NCBI GenBank assembly: GCA_003243455.1
Contig: QFQS01000003.1
Coordinates: 310,001 to 374,000 of the forward strand
DNA length: 64,000 nucleotides
Direction of reading: 5' to 3'
Source of the DNA: Cereibacter sphaeroides
Lineage (GTDB): Bacteria > Pseudomonadota > Alphaproteobacteria > Rhodobacterales > Rhodobacteraceae
The notes below the pieces were generated by a model, which saw only the letters and a list, made by a program, of their open reading frames with translations, was not told where the DNA came from and searched no databases. Shown here piece by piece: positions 42,566-52,717 of the stretch (its first letter is position 1; each line of letters opens with the position of its first letter). The position numbers and the translations under genes were made by a program.

Positions 42566-43648
42566 ATGCTTTACTGGCTTACCCAATTCTCGGACGGCGG
42601 GGACTTCTTCAACCTCTTTCGCTACATCACCTTCCGGGCAGGGGCCGCGTTCTTTACCGCGCTGATCTTCGGCTTCATCTTCGGCAAGCCGCTGATCAAC
42701 ATGCTGCGCCGAAAGCAGGGCAAGGGCCAGCCGATCCGCGACGACGGTCCGCAAAGCCATTTCGTGAAGGCTGGGACGCCCACCATGGGCGGGTTGCTCA
42801 TCCTGTCTGCCCTGACGTTCTCGACTTTGCTCTGGGCGCGGCTGGACAATCCCTACATCTGGATCGTGCTGTTCGTGACGCTCGCCTTTGGTCTGATCGG
42901 CTTTGCCGACGACTATGCCAAGGTGACCAAGCAGAACACGAAGGGTGTCTCATCCCGCGTGCGCTTTCTTTTGGGCCTGGTAATCGCCGCGCTTGCGGCT
43001 TTTGCCGCCGCCCGGTTTCACCCCGAAGGGCTGACGAACCAACTGGCGCTGCCATTCTTCAAGAATGTCCTTCTGAACCTTGGAATATTCTTCGTGCCCT
43101 TCGGCATGCTGGTCATCGTGGGCGCCGCCAATGCGGTAAACCTGACCGACGGCCTCGACGGGTTGGCGATCATGCCGGTGATGATCGCGGCGGCGACGCT
43201 TGGGACGATTGCCTACTTCGTCGGTAACTCCAATTTCGCGGAATACCTCGGCGTTCACTATGTGGAAGGCACGGGTGAAATCCTGATCTTCTGCTCGGCG
43301 CTTATCGGCGGCGGCCTTGGGTTCCTGTGGTACAACGCGCCCCCCGCCGCCGTTTTTATGGGCGATACCGGGTCGCTGGCACTCGGCGGCGCGCTTGGCG
43401 CCATCGCGGTCTGCACCAAACACGAGATCGTTCTGGCCATCGTCGGCGGTCTGTTCGTGGTCGAGGCGCTGAGCGTCATCATCCAGGTGCTGTATTACAA
43501 GCGCACCGGACGCCGCGTGTTCCTGATGGCCCCGATCCACCACCATTTCGAGAAAAAGGGCTGGGCCGAGCCGCAGATCGTCATCCGCTTCTGGATCATC
43601 TCGCTGATCCTGGCGCTGATCGGGCTGGCCACGCTGAAGGTGCGCTGA
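42566..43648 (+). CDS. mraY: Phospho-N-acetylmuramoyl-pentapeptide transferase
   Basis: A 360-residue integral membrane enzyme with about ten helices. Family motifs include [33 protein letters not shown], the catalytic [22 protein letters not shown] and [12 protein letters not shown]. It transfers phospho-MurNAc-pentapeptide to undecaprenyl phosphate, making lipid I. It begins right after the murF stop. Normally murD follows; here an accessory block intervenes. Confidence 0.98.
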   Translation: MLYWLTQFSDGGDFFNLFRYITFRAGAAFFTALIFGFIFGKPLINMLRRKQGKGQPIRDDGPQSHFVKAGTPTMGGLLILSALTFSTLLWARLDNPYIWIVLFVTLAFGLIGFADDYAKVTKQNTKGVSSRVRFLLGLVIAALAAFAAARFHPEGLTNQLALPFFKNVLLNLGIFFVPFGMLVIVGAANAVNLTDGLDGLAIMPVMIAAATLGTIAYFVGNSNFAEYLGVHYVEGTGEILIFCSALIGGGLGFLWYNAPPAAVFMGDTGSLALGGALGAIAVCTKHEIVLAIVGGLFVVEALSVIIQVLYYKRTGRRVFLMAPIHHHFEKKGWAEPQIVIRFWIISLILALIGLATLKVR

Positions 43649-43652
43649 GGGG

Positions 43653-44054
43653 CTAGCCCACCTCAGCCTGACGGGTATCGAAGGCCGCTCGGGACGTCTC
43701 GATCCTGGCGAGGTTCTCTTCCGCCCACAGCCAGACGCCGCAGAAGGCCGCGCCCAGGGTCAGGCCAAGGTCGGTCAGCTCATACTCCACGCGGGGCGGG
43801 ATCACCGGATGGACGGTGCGCGTCACCAGCCCGTCGCGTTCCATCTGCCGCAGAGTCTGCGTCAGCATCTTCTGACTGATACCGCCCACCGCCTCGCCCA
43901 CGCGTGTGAAACGCATGCGGCCATTCTCTGCCAGAACCTCGAGTATCAGCATGGTCCACTTGTCGGCGACCCTGCCGATCAGCTCGTTCACCAGCTCGTT
44001 TATCCGCGGGTCGATCTGGTCGAGTGGCGGGGCCTTGGGCGCGGCGGCGGTCAT
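43653..44054 (-). CDS. HxlR family winged-helix transcriptional regulator
   Basis: A 133-residue protein with the HxlR core: LVNELIGRVADKWTMLILEVL, GRMRFTRVGEAVGGISQKML (recognition helix) and a wing with VHPVIPPRVEYELTDLG. It is convergent with mraY (4 bp apart) and divergent from a short-chain dehydrogenase gene, which it probably controls. An imperfect inverted repeat just upstream of its start may be its operator. ATG 44054 gives the normal length. Part of the block between mraY and murD. Confidence 0.92.
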   Translation of the reverse strand: MTAAAPKAPPLDQIDPRINELVNELIGRVADKWTMLILEVLAENGRMRFTRVGEAVGGISQKMLTQTLRQMERDGLVTRTVHPVIPPRVEYELTDLGLTLGAAFCGVWLWAEENLARIETSRAAFDTRQAEVG

Positions 44055-44056
44055 CC

Positions 44057-44082
44057 TTACACTCTCTTTTCGGTGAGTATAA
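44057..44082. promoter_or_regulatory. Candidate operator for the HxlR regulator
   Basis: TTACACTC (44057-44064) and GAGTATAA (44075-44082) form an inverted repeat (7 of 8 paired) with a 10-base spacer, in the gap between the divergent regulator and dehydrogenase genes. The spacing fits a dimeric winged-helix protein. Confidence 0.5.
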
Positions 44083-44162
44083 ATATTTTGGGTGCCTTCT
44101 TTCCATCGGAGAGCACTTGCCGCAGATAACATCGCACAAGGCAAACCGAAAGGATTTTCTCC

Positions 44163-44909
44163 ATGACCCCCAGCGGCAATACCATCCTGATGACCGGCGG
44201 AACCTCGGGCATCGGTCTCGCTCTGGCCAGGGCGTTTCTGGCGCAGGGCAATGAGGTCATCATCGCCTCGCGGCGGCAGTCGGCGGTCGATCAGGCGGTG
44301 GCCGAAAACCCCGGCCTGAAGGGCTATGTGCTGGATGTGGCCGAGCCTGCATCTTTTCCCGCTTTTGTGGCAAAGGTGATGGCGGCGCATCCGAAACTGA
44401 ACGTGCTGTTCAACAACGCGGGCATCATGCAGGCGGAAAAGCTGCTGGATGCCGATCCGGCGATTGCCGAGGCGACGATTGCGATCAACCTGCTGGGGCC
44501 GATCCGGCTGACGGCGGCGTTCCTGCCGCACCTGCTGGCGCAGCCGAAGTCGACCATCGTGAATACGACCTCTGGCCTTGCCTTCGTGCCGCTGGCGCTG
44601 ACGCCGACCTATTCGGCGACCAAGGCGGCACTGCATTCCTATACGCAATCGCTGCGCTACCAGTTGCGCGACACACCGGTCGAGGTGCTGGAACTGGCCC
44701 CGCCGGAAGTGGGGACCGAGCTGATGCCGGGCCAGTCGAAAAGTCCGACCGCACTGCCGCTTGAGGACTATATCTCCGAGACGATGAGCATCTTCGCCCA
44801 GCAGCCGACACCCGCCGAGGTGCTGGTGCAGCGGGTGAATTTCCTGCGCCGGGCCGAGGCGGAGGGCCGGTTCGACGAGACATTCGCGGTTATCAATTCG
44901 CGTCACTGA
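44163..44909 (+). CDS. Short-chain dehydrogenase/reductase (DltE-like)
   Basis: A 248-residue SDR. NAD(P)-binding MTGGTSGIGLALA, NNAG near 80 and catalytic YSATKAAL are visible, with the DltE-type C-terminal tail (EVLELAPPEVGTELM). The substrate is unknown. It is divergent from the HxlR gene and is the first of two consecutive SDR genes, 60 bp apart, likely on one transcript. Confidence 0.9.
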   Translation: MTPSGNTILMTGGTSGIGLALARAFLAQGNEVIIASRRQSAVDQAVAENPGLKGYVLDVAEPASFPAFVAKVMAAHPKLNVLFNNAGIMQAEKLLDADPAIAEATIAINLLGPIRLTAAFLPHLLAQPKSTIVNTTSGLAFVPLALTPTYSATKAALHSYTQSLRYQLRDTPVEVLELAPPEVGTELMPGQSKSPTALPLEDYISETMSIFAQQPTPAEVLVQRVNFLRRAEAEGRFDETFAVINSRH

Positions 44910-44969
44910 GTTGCCTTGTCGCTGAACTGCGGGCGGAGCATTGTCCTTGAAAGTGATAAGGAGACACCA

Positions 44970-45641
44970 ATGCCCCGCCCGCTGCACCCCACGGCACTTG
45001 TCACCGGCGGCAATCGCGGCATCGGACGCGCCATTGCCGCCGGGCTGAAGGGCAAGGGCTGCACCGTGACCATCGGCGCGCGGAGCGAGGTCGAGGGGCG
45101 GGCGGCCGCGGCGAAACTGGGCGTGGCCTTCGCGCGGCTGGATCTGGCGGAGCCGGATACCGCCTTTGACGTGATGACCAAGGCGGGTGGCTTCGACATC
45201 CTCGTCAACAACGCGGGCATCCTGAACCATATTTCGCTGCTGGATCGGAAATCGGACTTCGATCAGGCAATGGAGGTGATGGTGGCCGGTCCGCTGGACC
45301 TGATCCGCATGAACCTGCCGCGGTGGCGGCGAACGGGATGGGGCCGGATCGTCAATTTGTCCTCGGGCTGGGGCAGTTTTGCCCAGGGGCTTGGCGGGCC
45401 GGGTGCCTATGGGGTTGCCAAGGCGGCGCTGAATGCGCTGACCAAGGCGCTGCCGCGAGACCTGCCCGAAGGTGTCAAGATCAATGCCTGCGATCCGGGT
45501 TGGGTGCAGACGCGCATGGGCGGCAAGGGCGCGCCTCTGACGCCGGAGGAGGGCGCCGATACCCCGGTCTGGCTGGCGCTTCTGCCCGAGGATGGCCCGA
45601 CTGGTGGCTTCTTCCGCCGGCGCCAGCCTGCTGCCTGGTAA
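44970..45641 (+). CDS. Short-chain dehydrogenase/reductase
   Basis: A 223-residue classical SDR, unrelated in detail to its neighbour. TGGNRGIGRAIA (cofactor binding), NNAG and YGVAKAALNALTKAL with the catalytic Tyr-x3-Lys are seen, and VNLSSGW supplies the Ser. It resembles carbonyl-reductase-like SDRs. ATG 44970 has AAGGAG seven bases upstream. The C-terminus GGFFRRRQPAAW matches the end of this subfamily. Convergent with the GST gene. Confidence 0.9.
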   Translation: MPRPLHPTALVTGGNRGIGRAIAAGLKGKGCTVTIGARSEVEGRAAAAKLGVAFARLDLAEPDTAFDVMTKAGGFDILVNNAGILNHISLLDRKSDFDQAMEVMVAGPLDLIRMNLPRWRRTGWGRIVNLSSGWGSFAQGLGGPGAYGVAKAALNALTKALPRDLPEGVKINACDPGWVQTRMGGKGAPLTPEEGADTPVWLALLPEDGPTGGFFRRRQPAAW

Positions 45642-45644
45642 GGG

Positions 45645-46325
45645 TCAGGCGGCAAGGAAACGGGCGGGAATGGCGTCGGAGAACGGAAAGAACTGGAAAT
45701 ACGGGCGCGCCTCGGAAATCGTTCGCGCGATTGAGGCGCGTGCCATCAGCCGCTCGAAATAAGCCGATAGAACAGGCCGGTTCGGCCCGAAAGGGTGAAT
45801 GATCCCGGCGTAGAACAGCGCAGGCGAGGCCGCGCAATCGGCAAGGCTAAAAGCCTCGCCCGCCGCCCAATGCCGCCCGGCCATTCGGGTTTCCACCATC
45901 TCGTAGGCGGTATCCAGCGTTGCGTAGGCCTCGCTCACGCCCAGGGCATCACCAGTGCCGGGCGCGCGCAACCGGTCGATCACGATCTTCTGCATCGGCT
46001 GATGGATGTAGAGGTCAAAGAACCTGTCCCACAACCGAACCTCCAGCGCCCCTTCAGGATCGGCCGGGAAAAGTTTGACGGGGCCGGGATATCGCAGGTG
46101 CAGATATTCGAGGATGATCGTTGTCTCGGGCAGCGAGCGGTCGCCATCCGAGTCATGCAGGACCGGAATTTTGCCGGCCGGCCATTCCGCAAGCAGCGGC
46201 GCGGTGGATGCGGGATCGGCCAGATCGACCGTGATCGGGGTGAAATTCACGCCGTTTTCGTAAAGGCCGATCAGCACCTTGTGGCAAAAAGAGGCAAGCG
46301 GATGAAGGTACAGCGTCAGGGCCAT
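45645..46325 (-). CDS. Glutathione S-transferase family protein
   Basis: A 226-residue protein with an N-terminal thioredoxin fold ([43 protein letters not shown], where the ETTII segment matches the glutathione-binding motif) and a C-terminal helical domain ([23 protein letters not shown]). The catalytic residue at the N-terminus is not clear (Ser11 or Cys13 possible). It likely conjugates or reduces electrophiles in the cytoplasm. Convergent with the second SDR gene; last of the inserted block. Confidence 0.88.
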   Translation of the reverse strand: MALTLYLHPLASFCHKVLIGLYENGVNFTPITVDLADPASTAPLLAEWPAGKIPVLHDSDGDRSLPETTIILEYLHLRYPGPVKLFPADPEGALEVRLWDRFFDLYIHQPMQKIVIDRLRAPGTGDALGVSEAYATLDTAYEMVETRMAGRHWAAGEAFSLADCAASPALFYAGIIHPFGPNRPVLSAYFERLMARASIARTISEARPYFQFFPFSDAIPARFLAA

Positions 46326-46516
46326 CGCATCCTCCCATGCGGTCTGTCGGCGTGACGTTGCATCCGACGGGGCAAGGCGGCAAGCCCTTGATCGAAGGCT
46401 GTGATGCCCTTCGGCATAACGCCGCCATGAGGTGGCGCAGCGACGAAGCGCCCGCTACGGGCTTTCGTCCGCCAAGGGGTCAATCTAGGCTGCACGGCAA
46501 TTCAAAGGGGGCGCAG

Positions 46517-47920
46517 ATGATTCCGGTGCAGGGCTATGAGGGTAGGCGCGTCGCCGTGCTGGGGCTGGGCCGGTCGGGGCTTGCCACCGCCCGCGCGCTG
46601 GTCGCCGGAGGGGCTACGGCGCTGTGCTGGGACGACAGCCCAGAGGCACGGGCGGCGGCCGAGGCCGAAGGGTTTGCGACGACCGATCTGACCCGTTCGG
46701 GCGCGTTCGAGGATGTAGCGGCGCTGATTGTCAGCCCCGGAATCCCGCATCTTTACCCAAGCCCCAACAAGGTGATCGCGGCGGCCTGGGATGCGGGCGT
46801 GCCGGTCGACAACGATATCGGCCTGTTCTTTCGATCCTTTGCGACAAAGGAATGGGACAATTTCGACCAGGCACCGCGCGTGATCTGCGTGACGGGATCG
46901 AATGGAAAATCAACCACGACCGCGCTGATCCATCACATTCTGCAGGTGGCCGAGCAGCCTGCGCAGATGGCGGGGAATATAGGGCGTGGGGTGCTGGATC
47001 TGGAACCTCCGCAGGATGGTGAAGTGGTGGTGCTGGAACTGTCCAGCTATCAGACAGATCTTGCCAGAGCCTTAACGCCTGACATCGCGGTGTTCACCAA
47101 TCTGTCGCCGGACCATCTGGATCGTCACGGCGGAATGGGCGGTTATTTCGCGGCCAAGCGTCGGCTGTTCGCGGAAGGCGGTCCCGACCGGGCCGTGATC
47201 GGTGTGGATGAGATCGAAGGGCGGTTCCTGGCCAACCAGATGTCCGAGGGACCGGCAGACGATCGGGTGATCCGGGTGTCTGCTGACCACAAGTTGACCG
47301 GACCGGGCTGGACGGTCTTTGCGCGCAAGGGTTTCCTGGCCGAATGGCGCAAGGGCAAGCAGGTGACCTCAATAGACCTGCGTGAGATCAATGGTTTGCC
47401 GGGCGCGCATAATCACCAGAACGCCTGTGCGGCCTATGCGGCCGTCCGTTCCCTGGGGATCAGCCCCCGTGTGATCGAAGAGGGGTTGCGCAGCTTTGCC
47501 GGGTTGCCGCATCGGAGCCAGCTGGTGGGCGAAAGGGGCGGTGTGCGCTTTGTAAACGACAGCAAGGCCACGAATGTGGATTCGGCCGCGAAGGCACTTC
47601 AGGCCTTTCCCCGCATTCGCTGGATTGCCGGGGGTCTGGGCAAGGAAGGTGGGATCGCGGCCCTGACGCCACATCTTGGCTCTGTCTTGAAGGCTTATCT
47701 GATCGGCCATTCGGCACGCGATTTCGCGCTGCAGATCGGCGATGTGCCGCATGAGATCTGCGAGACGATGGAGCATGCGGTGAGGGCCGCCGCCGCCGAA
47801 GCCGTCGAAGGTGAGGTTGTCCTGCTTGCGCCGGCGGCGGCGAGCTTTGACCAGTATCCGAACTTTGAAAAACGCGGCGATGATTTTGTGGCGCGGGTCA
47901 AAGCGTTGCTGGAAAACTGA
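46517..47920 (+). CDS. murD: UDP-MurNAc-L-alanine--D-glutamate ligase
   Basis: A 467-residue Mur ligase. Motifs [13 protein letters not shown] at the N-terminal Rossmann domain, [17 protein letters not shown] and [20 protein letters not shown] and [13 protein letters not shown] are visible. It adds D-Glu to UDP-MurNAc-L-Ala. ATG 46517 matches homologues starting [11 protein letters not shown]; the open frame begins at 46337. A hairpin (47992-48007) and C-rich element follow it. Confidence 0.96.
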   Translation: MIPVQGYEGRRVAVLGLGRSGLATARALVAGGATALCWDDSPEARAAAEAEGFATTDLTRSGAFEDVAALIVSPGIPHLYPSPNKVIAAAWDAGVPVDNDIGLFFRSFATKEWDNFDQAPRVICVTGSNGKSTTTALIHHILQVAEQPAQMAGNIGRGVLDLEPPQDGEVVVLELSSYQTDLARALTPDIAVFTNLSPDHLDRHGGMGGYFAAKRRLFAEGGPDRAVIGVDEIEGRFLANQMSEGPADDRVIRVSADHKLTGPGWTVFARKGFLAEWRKGKQVTSIDLREINGLPGAHNHQNACAAYAAVRSLGISPRVIEEGLRSFAGLPHRSQLVGERGGVRFVNDSKATNVDSAAKALQAFPRIRWIAGGLGKEGGIAALTPHLGSVLKAYLIGHSARDFALQIGDVPHEICETMEHAVRAAAAEAVEGEVVLLAPAAASFDQYPNFEKRGDDFVARVKALLEN

Positions 47921-47942
47921 CGGATGGAAACAGTCTGGTTCC

Positions 47943-47960
47943 GGTATGGCAACAGTATGT
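47943..47960 (+). repeat. Two GGTATGG-type repeats at 11-bp spacing
   Basis: GGTATGG (47943) and AGTATGT (47954) with a CAAC spacer reproduce the GGTATGG-N4-AGTATGG pattern of 16884-16912. About 85 bp further, GGCGGGGATATTTTCGCC resembles the GGATATTT part of the intergenic C-rich element, so both parts recur together. Confidence 0.55.
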
Positions 47961-47991
47961 AGACTGAAACCATCGGGAAATATCAGGCGGA

Positions 47992-48007
47992 GCGCGCTTT
48001 CGCGCGC
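47992..48007 (+). terminator. Possible terminator hairpin after murD
   Basis: GCGCGC (47992-47997) pairs with GCGCGC (48002-48007) around TTTC. No T run follows, so termination would be imperfect. It lies between convergent murD and the LprI-like gene. Confidence 0.35.
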
Positions 48008-48085
48008 AAGCCTTCACAGGGCGCGCTGCCGCGCGCGTGCCTCCGGCGGGGATATTTTCGCCAAGTTGAATGGGCAAGTTCCGGC

Positions 48086-48475
48086 TTACTGGCCGCCGCA
48101 GGACAGGTCGCCCTCCTGACAGTTCAGCTGGGCATTCAGCCGGGCTGTTTGCGCGCGCGTAAGGTCTTCGAGGCAGCCTGAGACGATCATCGAGTGGATG
48201 CTGCCATCGGCGGTGCCGAGCGTCTCGAACGCACATTCCGCGTCGCGGTAGGCGATCCAGGCGCGTTGTGCGGCCTTGAGTCGCTTTCCGCCGTCGGGGC
48301 TGACGGACACCATCAGCGTCTTGTAGGTGGCGTTGAGTTCTGCGTCGGCCGCTTTGTAGGACTGGCCAGCGCAGATGTTCATGGTCGTCTGGTCCTGCGC
48401 ATTGGCGCAATCCTGTGCGAAGGCGGATTGCCCTGCGAGGGTCAGAAGCGCGACGGCTAGGAGAAATGGTTTCAT
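48086..48475 (-). CDS. LprI-like (DUF1311) periplasmic protein, possible lysozyme inhibitor
   Basis: A 129-residue protein with a signal peptide (KPFLLAVALLTLAGQSAFA) and an LprI N-terminal-type domain: CANAQDQTTMNICAGQSYKAADAELN, then LKAAQRAWIAYRDAECAFET, with conserved cysteines. LprI of Mycobacterium inhibits lysozyme; most DUF1311 proteins are untested. It is antisense to and sits between murD and ftsW. ATG 48475 has AGGGA upstream; the frame starts at 48481. Confidence 0.85.
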   Translation of the reverse strand: MKPFLLAVALLTLAGQSAFAQDCANAQDQTTMNICAGQSYKAADAELNATYKTLMVSVSPDGGKRLKAAQRAWIAYRDAECAFETLGTADGSIHSMIVSGCLEDLTRAQTARLNAQLNCQEGDLSCGGQ

Positions 48476-48691
48476 GGGCAATCCCTGCGATGAATCGGCT
48501 TTCTAAGCCTTGGGCCAAATGGCGGCCACCACAAGGATAAGTGACCGCTCGTAATACGCCGGCGGCCGCAAGCGCCCCTAGCCACATCGGCGAAACTGGG
48601 CTAGTGTTCGGATCAGACCCGGACAACCGGGCGGATCGAGGCAGTCGCCGGGCGAGGCAAGTTCCGGCGAGACAGTAGCAGGCGAATATCC

Positions 48692-49858
48692 ATGACTGAG
48701 ATGGTCTATGGCTCGATGCCCGCACGGGTGGGCGAGCCGGTGCTTCCGCGCTGGTGGCGAACGATCGACAAATGGTCGATGACCTGCGTCCTGATGCTGT
48801 TCGGCATCGGGCTGCTCTTAGGGCTTGCGGCCTCGGTTCCGCTGGCGACGCGGAACGGGCTTGATCCGTTCTTTTACGTTCAGCGGCAGGCGTTCTTCGG
48901 CGGGATGGCGCTGCTTGCCATGTTCGGCACGTCGATGATGACGCCGCACCTGGTCAGGCGGCTGGGGGTGATCGGTTTTGCCTGTGCCTTCTCGGCCCTG
49001 GCGTTGTTGCCATTTTTTGGCACCGACTTTGGCAAGGGGGCGGTGCGCTGGTTCTCGATGGGTTTCGCCTCGGTCCAGCCTTCGGAATTCCTGAAGCCGT
49101 TTTTCGTCATCGTCACTGCCTGGTTGATCGCAGCTAGCCAGGATGTGAATGGTCCGCGGGGCAAAACTGTAACCTTCATCATGGCGGTAGTGATCGTGGT
49201 CTTGCTGGCGCTGCAGCCCGATTTCGGTCAGGCCATGCTGGTGTTGTTCGGCTGGGGCGTGATCTATTTCGTGGCCGGAGCGCCGATGGTGCTGATCGGG
49301 ACGGTCATCGGGTTGGCGGGCGCGGGGGGCATGTTCGCCTATTCGTCGTCAGAGCACTTTGCGCGGCGCATCGACGGGTTCCTGACGCCAGATGTCGATC
49401 CGCGCACGCAGCTCGGCTATGCGGCGAACGCGATCCAGGAGGGTGGGTTCTTTGGCGTCGGCGTGGGCGAGGGGCAGGTGAAGTGGTCGCTGCCCGATGC
49501 GCATACCGACTTCATCATCGCGGTCGCAGCCGAGGAATACGGGCTGATCCTGGTGCTGGTGATCATCGCGCTTTACGCGACGGTCACGGTCCGGTCGCTT
49601 TTCCGGCTGATGAAGGAGCGTGATCCCTTCATCCGGCTGGCGGGAACGGGACTGGCCTGCATCTTTGGCGTGCAGGCGATGATCAACATGGGCGTGGCGG
49701 TGCGTCTGCTGCCTGCCAAGGGGATGACGCTGCCGTTCGTGAGCTATGGCGGGTCGTCGGTGATTGCGGCAGGCGTGACGGTGGGGATGTTGCTGGCCTT
49801 CACCCGCCAGCGTCCGCAGGGGCAGATCGGCGATATCCTGTTCAAGCGGGGACGCTAG
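48692..49858 (+). CDS. ftsW: Peptidoglycan glycosyltransferase FtsW (SEDS)
   Basis: A 388-residue SEDS membrane protein with about ten helices. The catalytic Asp region is in GLILVLVIIALYATVTVRSL, and family motifs QPDFGQAMLVLFGWG, EGQVKWSLPDAHTDFIIAV and KGMTLPFVSYGGSSVI are visible. It polymerises septal glycan with FtsI. Separated from murD by the LprI-like gene; a 216-bp region upstream probably has its own promoter. Confidence 0.97.
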   Translation: MTEMVYGSMPARVGEPVLPRWWRTIDKWSMTCVLMLFGIGLLLGLAASVPLATRNGLDPFFYVQRQAFFGGMALLAMFGTSMMTPHLVRRLGVIGFACAFSALALLPFFGTDFGKGAVRWFSMGFASVQPSEFLKPFFVIVTAWLIAASQDVNGPRGKTVTFIMAVVIVVLLALQPDFGQAMLVLFGWGVIYFVAGAPMVLIGTVIGLAGAGGMFAYSSSEHFARRIDGFLTPDVDPRTQLGYAANAIQEGGFFGVGVGEGQVKWSLPDAHTDFIIAVAAEEYGLILVLVIIALYATVTVRSLFRLMKERDPFIRLAGTGLACIFGVQAMINMGVAVRLLPAKGMTLPFVSYGGSSVIAAGVTVGMLLAFTRQRPQGQIGDILFKRGR

Positions 49859-49861
49859 GAC

Positions 49862-50956
49862 GTGGCCGAGCCCCTTCTGATGATCGCAGCCGGTGGCACG
49901 GGCGGGCATATGTTCCCGGCCCAGGCGCTGGCCGAGGCGATGATCGGACGCGGGTGGCGGGTCAAGCTGTCGACCGATGCGCGCGGTGCGCGCTATGCGG
50001 GCGGGTTTCCGAAGGCGGTGGTGATCGAGCAGGTGGCCTCGGCCACCTTTGCGCGCGGCGGCGTGGTCGAGAAGGCGGCGGTGCCATTTCGCATCGCAGG
50101 CGGGGTGGCTGGTGCGGTTTTCGCGATGATGCGGGCGAAACCTGCCGTGGTGGTGGGGTTTGGTGGCTATCCGACGATCCCGGCGCTGTCGGCGGCGGTG
50201 ATCCTGAAGCGGCCTCGGATGATCCATGAGCAGAATGGAATCCTGGGTCGGGTGAACACGCGGTTTGCGTCGCGGGTCAATGCGGTGTGCTGCGGGACAT
50301 GGCCAACGGCGCTGCCGGAAGGCGTAGAGGGGATTCACACCGGCAACCCGGTGCGGCAGGAGGTGCTGGATCGGGCCGGCGCCGGGTATATTCCGCCGGG
50401 CGACTATCCGATGAGCCTTTTGGTGATCGGCGGGTCGCAGGGCGCGCGGATTTTGTCCGAGGTGATGCCGGGTGCCGTGGCGATGCTGCCCGAGCCGATC
50501 AAGGCCCGGCTGCGCGTGGCGCATCAGGCGCGGGCCGAGGATGCGGAAGCGGCCGAGGCGGGCTATGCGGCGGCGGGCGTGGATGCCGAGATCAGGCCGT
50601 TCTTCGATGACATTCCAAGGCGGCTGAGCGAGGCGCAGCTGGTGATCTCTCGTTCGGGGGCTTCCTCGGTCGCCGATATTTCGGTGATCGGGCGGCCGTC
50701 GATCCTGATCCCCTATGCGGCGGCGACGGGCGATCATCAGACCGCCAATGCGCGGGGGTTGGTTGACGCTGGGGCAGCGATCCTGATCCCGGAAAACCTG
50801 CTTGATCCCGCCTTGCTATCGGGGCACATCGCGTCGGTTCTGGAACAGCCGGAGGCGGCACTGCGTATGGCGCTGAACGCTTTGGGGCAGGGTCGGCCTG
50901 ATGCAACGGAGCGTCTGGTCGAGGTGGTTGAGCGGTTGAGGCAAGAGGCGGCATGA
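49862..50956 (+). CDS. murG: UDP-GlcNAc--undecaprenyl-PP-MurNAc-pentapeptide transferase
   Basis: A 364-residue GT-B glycosyltransferase with [25 protein letters not shown] and [23 protein letters not shown]. It adds GlcNAc to lipid I, making lipid II, at the cytoplasmic face of the membrane. Start GTG 49862 is three bases after the ftsW stop, so the genes are coupled. The murC ATG overlaps its stop. Confidence 0.98.
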   Translation: MAEPLLMIAAGGTGGHMFPAQALAEAMIGRGWRVKLSTDARGARYAGGFPKAVVIEQVASATFARGGVVEKAAVPFRIAGGVAGAVFAMMRAKPAVVVGFGGYPTIPALSAAVILKRPRMIHEQNGILGRVNTRFASRVNAVCCGTWPTALPEGVEGIHTGNPVRQEVLDRAGAGYIPPGDYPMSLLVIGGSQGARILSEVMPGAVAMLPEPIKARLRVAHQARAEDAEAAEAGYAAAGVDAEIRPFFDDIPRRLSEAQLVISRSGASSVADISVIGRPSILIPYAAATGDHQTANARGLVDAGAAILIPENLLDPALLSGHIASVLEQPEAALRMALNALGQGRPDATERLVEVVERLRQEAA

Positions 50957-52359
50957 ACGCGGCGACGAAACTTCCCGTAGAACTGGGGCCGATCCATTTC
51001 GTTGGGATCGGCGGCATCGGCATGTCGGGCATCGCCGAGGTGCTGATGACGCTGGGATATCGGGTGCAAGGGTCGGATGCGAAAGCCTCGAAGATCACCG
51101 ACCGGCTGGTGAGCCTTGGCGCCACCTTCTTTGAAGGACAGCGGGCCGAGAATATAGGCGAGGCTGCGGTGGTGGTGATTTCCTCGGCCATCAAGAAGGG
51201 CAACCCGGAACTGGAAGAGGCGCGGCGGCGCGACCTGCCGGTGGTGCGTCGGGCCGAGATGCTGGCCGAGCTGATGCGGCTGCGGTCGAACATCGCCATT
51301 GCCGGGACGCATGGCAAGACGACGACGACGACGATGGTGGCGACCCTGCTGGACCGGGGCGGGTTTGACCCGACCGTGATCAACGGCGGCGTCATCCATG
51401 CTTATGGCTCGAACGCGCGGGCCGGGGCGGGCGAGTGGATGGTGGTCGAGGCGGATGAAAGCGACGGCTCATTCAACCGCCTGCCCGCGACGATCGCCAT
51501 CGTGACGAACATCGACCCTGAACATATGGAACATTGGGGCACCTTCGACGCGCTGCGGAAGGGCTTTTTTGATTTTGTTTCGAACATTCCCTTTTACGGG
51601 CTGGCTGTATGCTGCACCGACCATGCCGAGGTTCAGGCGTTGGTTGGCCGTGTCACGGACCGGCGCATCGTGACGTTCGGCTTCAATGCTCAGGCCGATG
51701 TGCGGGCGTTGAACCTGACCTATGAGAATGGCACCGCGCATTTCGACGTCGCCCTGCAAGGCGAAGGCGAGGGTCAGGTGATCGAGGGTTGCACCCTGCC
51801 GATGCCGGGGGATCACAACGTCTCGAACGCTTTGGCCGCTGTCGCCGTGGCGCGGTTCCTGGGGATGAAGAAGACCGAGATCCGCGAGGCTTTGGCGGGT
51901 TTCGCCGGGGTCAATCGCCGCTTCACCAAGGTAGGCGAGGTTCTGGGCGGCGTGACGGTGATCGACGACTACGGCCATCACCCGGTCGAGATCGCAGCGG
52001 TACTGCGCGCCGCGAGGCAGGCGACGAAGGGTCGTGTCATCGCGATCCACCAGCCGCACCGCTATACGCGGCTTTCGAGTCTGTTCGAGGATTTCTGCAC
52101 CTGTTTCAACGAGGCTGACGTCGTGGCCATCGCCGAGGTCTATGCCGCAGGCGAGGATCCGATTCCGGGTGCGACGCGCGACGATCTGGTGGCAGGGCTG
52201 ATCGCCCACGGCCATCGGCATGCGCGCGCGGTGCTGGACGAACAGGACGTGGCGCGGCTGGTCAGGGAACAGGCGCGGCCGGGTGACATGGTCGTGTGCC
52301 TTGGCGCCGGTACGATCAGCGCGTGGGCGAACTCTCTGCCCCAGACGCTGGGGGCGTGA
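50953..52359 (+). CDS. murC: UDP-N-acetylmuramate--L-alanine ligase
   Basis: A 468-residue Mur ligase. The N-terminal [17 protein letters not shown]-binding [28 protein letters not shown] and [14 protein letters not shown] match MurC. It starts peptide addition on UDP-MurNAc. Overlaps murG by four bases. Confidence 0.98.
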   Translation: MNAATKLPVELGPIHFVGIGGIGMSGIAEVLMTLGYRVQGSDAKASKITDRLVSLGATFFEGQRAENIGEAAVVVISSAIKKGNPELEEARRRDLPVVRRAEMLAELMRLRSNIAIAGTHGKTTTTTMVATLLDRGGFDPTVINGGVIHAYGSNARAGAGEWMVVEADESDGSFNRLPATIAIVTNIDPEHMEHWGTFDALRKGFFDFVSNIPFYGLAVCCTDHAEVQALVGRVTDRRIVTFGFNAQADVRALNLTYENGTAHFDVALQGEGEGQVIEGCTLPMPGDHNVSNALAAVAVARFLGMKKTEIREALAGFAGVNRRFTKVGEVLGGVTVIDDYGHHPVEIAAVLRAARQATKGRVIAIHQPHRYTRLSSLFEDFCTCFNEADVVAIAEVYAAGEDPIPGATRDDLVAGLIAHGHRHARAVLDEQDVARLVREQARPGDMVVCLGAGTISAWANSLPQTLGA

Positions 52360-52447
52360 TGATAGCGCTATCCGAAAGAGACGTCGCCAGACCCATGATG
52401 GTCAAGCTATTGACGGTATGGGGTTTGGGGCGAAAGGAAATCTGCGC

Positions 52448-52717
52448 ATGTCCGCATCGCTGACCCTTGCCTGCGTCTGGGCGATCCTGGCGAGTATCAC
52501 CGCCATGCTGCCGATGCGCCGCCAGATGGTGCCAGGGCTGACGCTGCTGATCTCGGCTCCATTCCTGCTTGCCTGGATCGGCTGGGAGCATGGCATCTGG
52601 TGGGTCTTGATCGGACTGGCCGCGTTCCTGTCGATGTTCCGCCGCCCGCTGATCTATTTCGCCCGCCGCGCGATGGGCCTTGAAGTGACCGACCCGAGGA
52701 GCGGCGAGACATCATGA
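52448..52717 (+). CDS. DUF2484 small membrane protein, copy 1
   Basis: An 89-residue protein with three membrane helices (LTLACVWAILASITAML, LTLLISAPFLLAWIGWE, IWWVLIGLAAFLSMF) and the RRPLIYFARRA tail typical of DUF2484, a Rhodobacterales family placed between murC and murB. Function unknown; cluster location suggests a cell-envelope role. ATG 52448 gives the family length; the open frame runs back into murC. The next DUF2484 start overlaps its stop. Confidence 0.85.
   Translation: MSASLTLACVWAILASITAMLPMRRQMVPGLTLLISAPFLLAWIGWEHGIWWVLIGLAAFLSMFRRPLIYFARRAMGLEVTDPRSGETS

Noticed and set aside
43653..45230. Long 525-residue minus-strand frame
   Set aside because: Only its last 133 residues form a recognisable HxlR protein; the rest is antisense to two real SDR genes and has no domain.
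49349..50737. 462-residue minus-strand frame opposite ftsW and murG
   Set aside because: Antisense shadow, extremely rich in Arg/His, no ribosome-binding site or motif.
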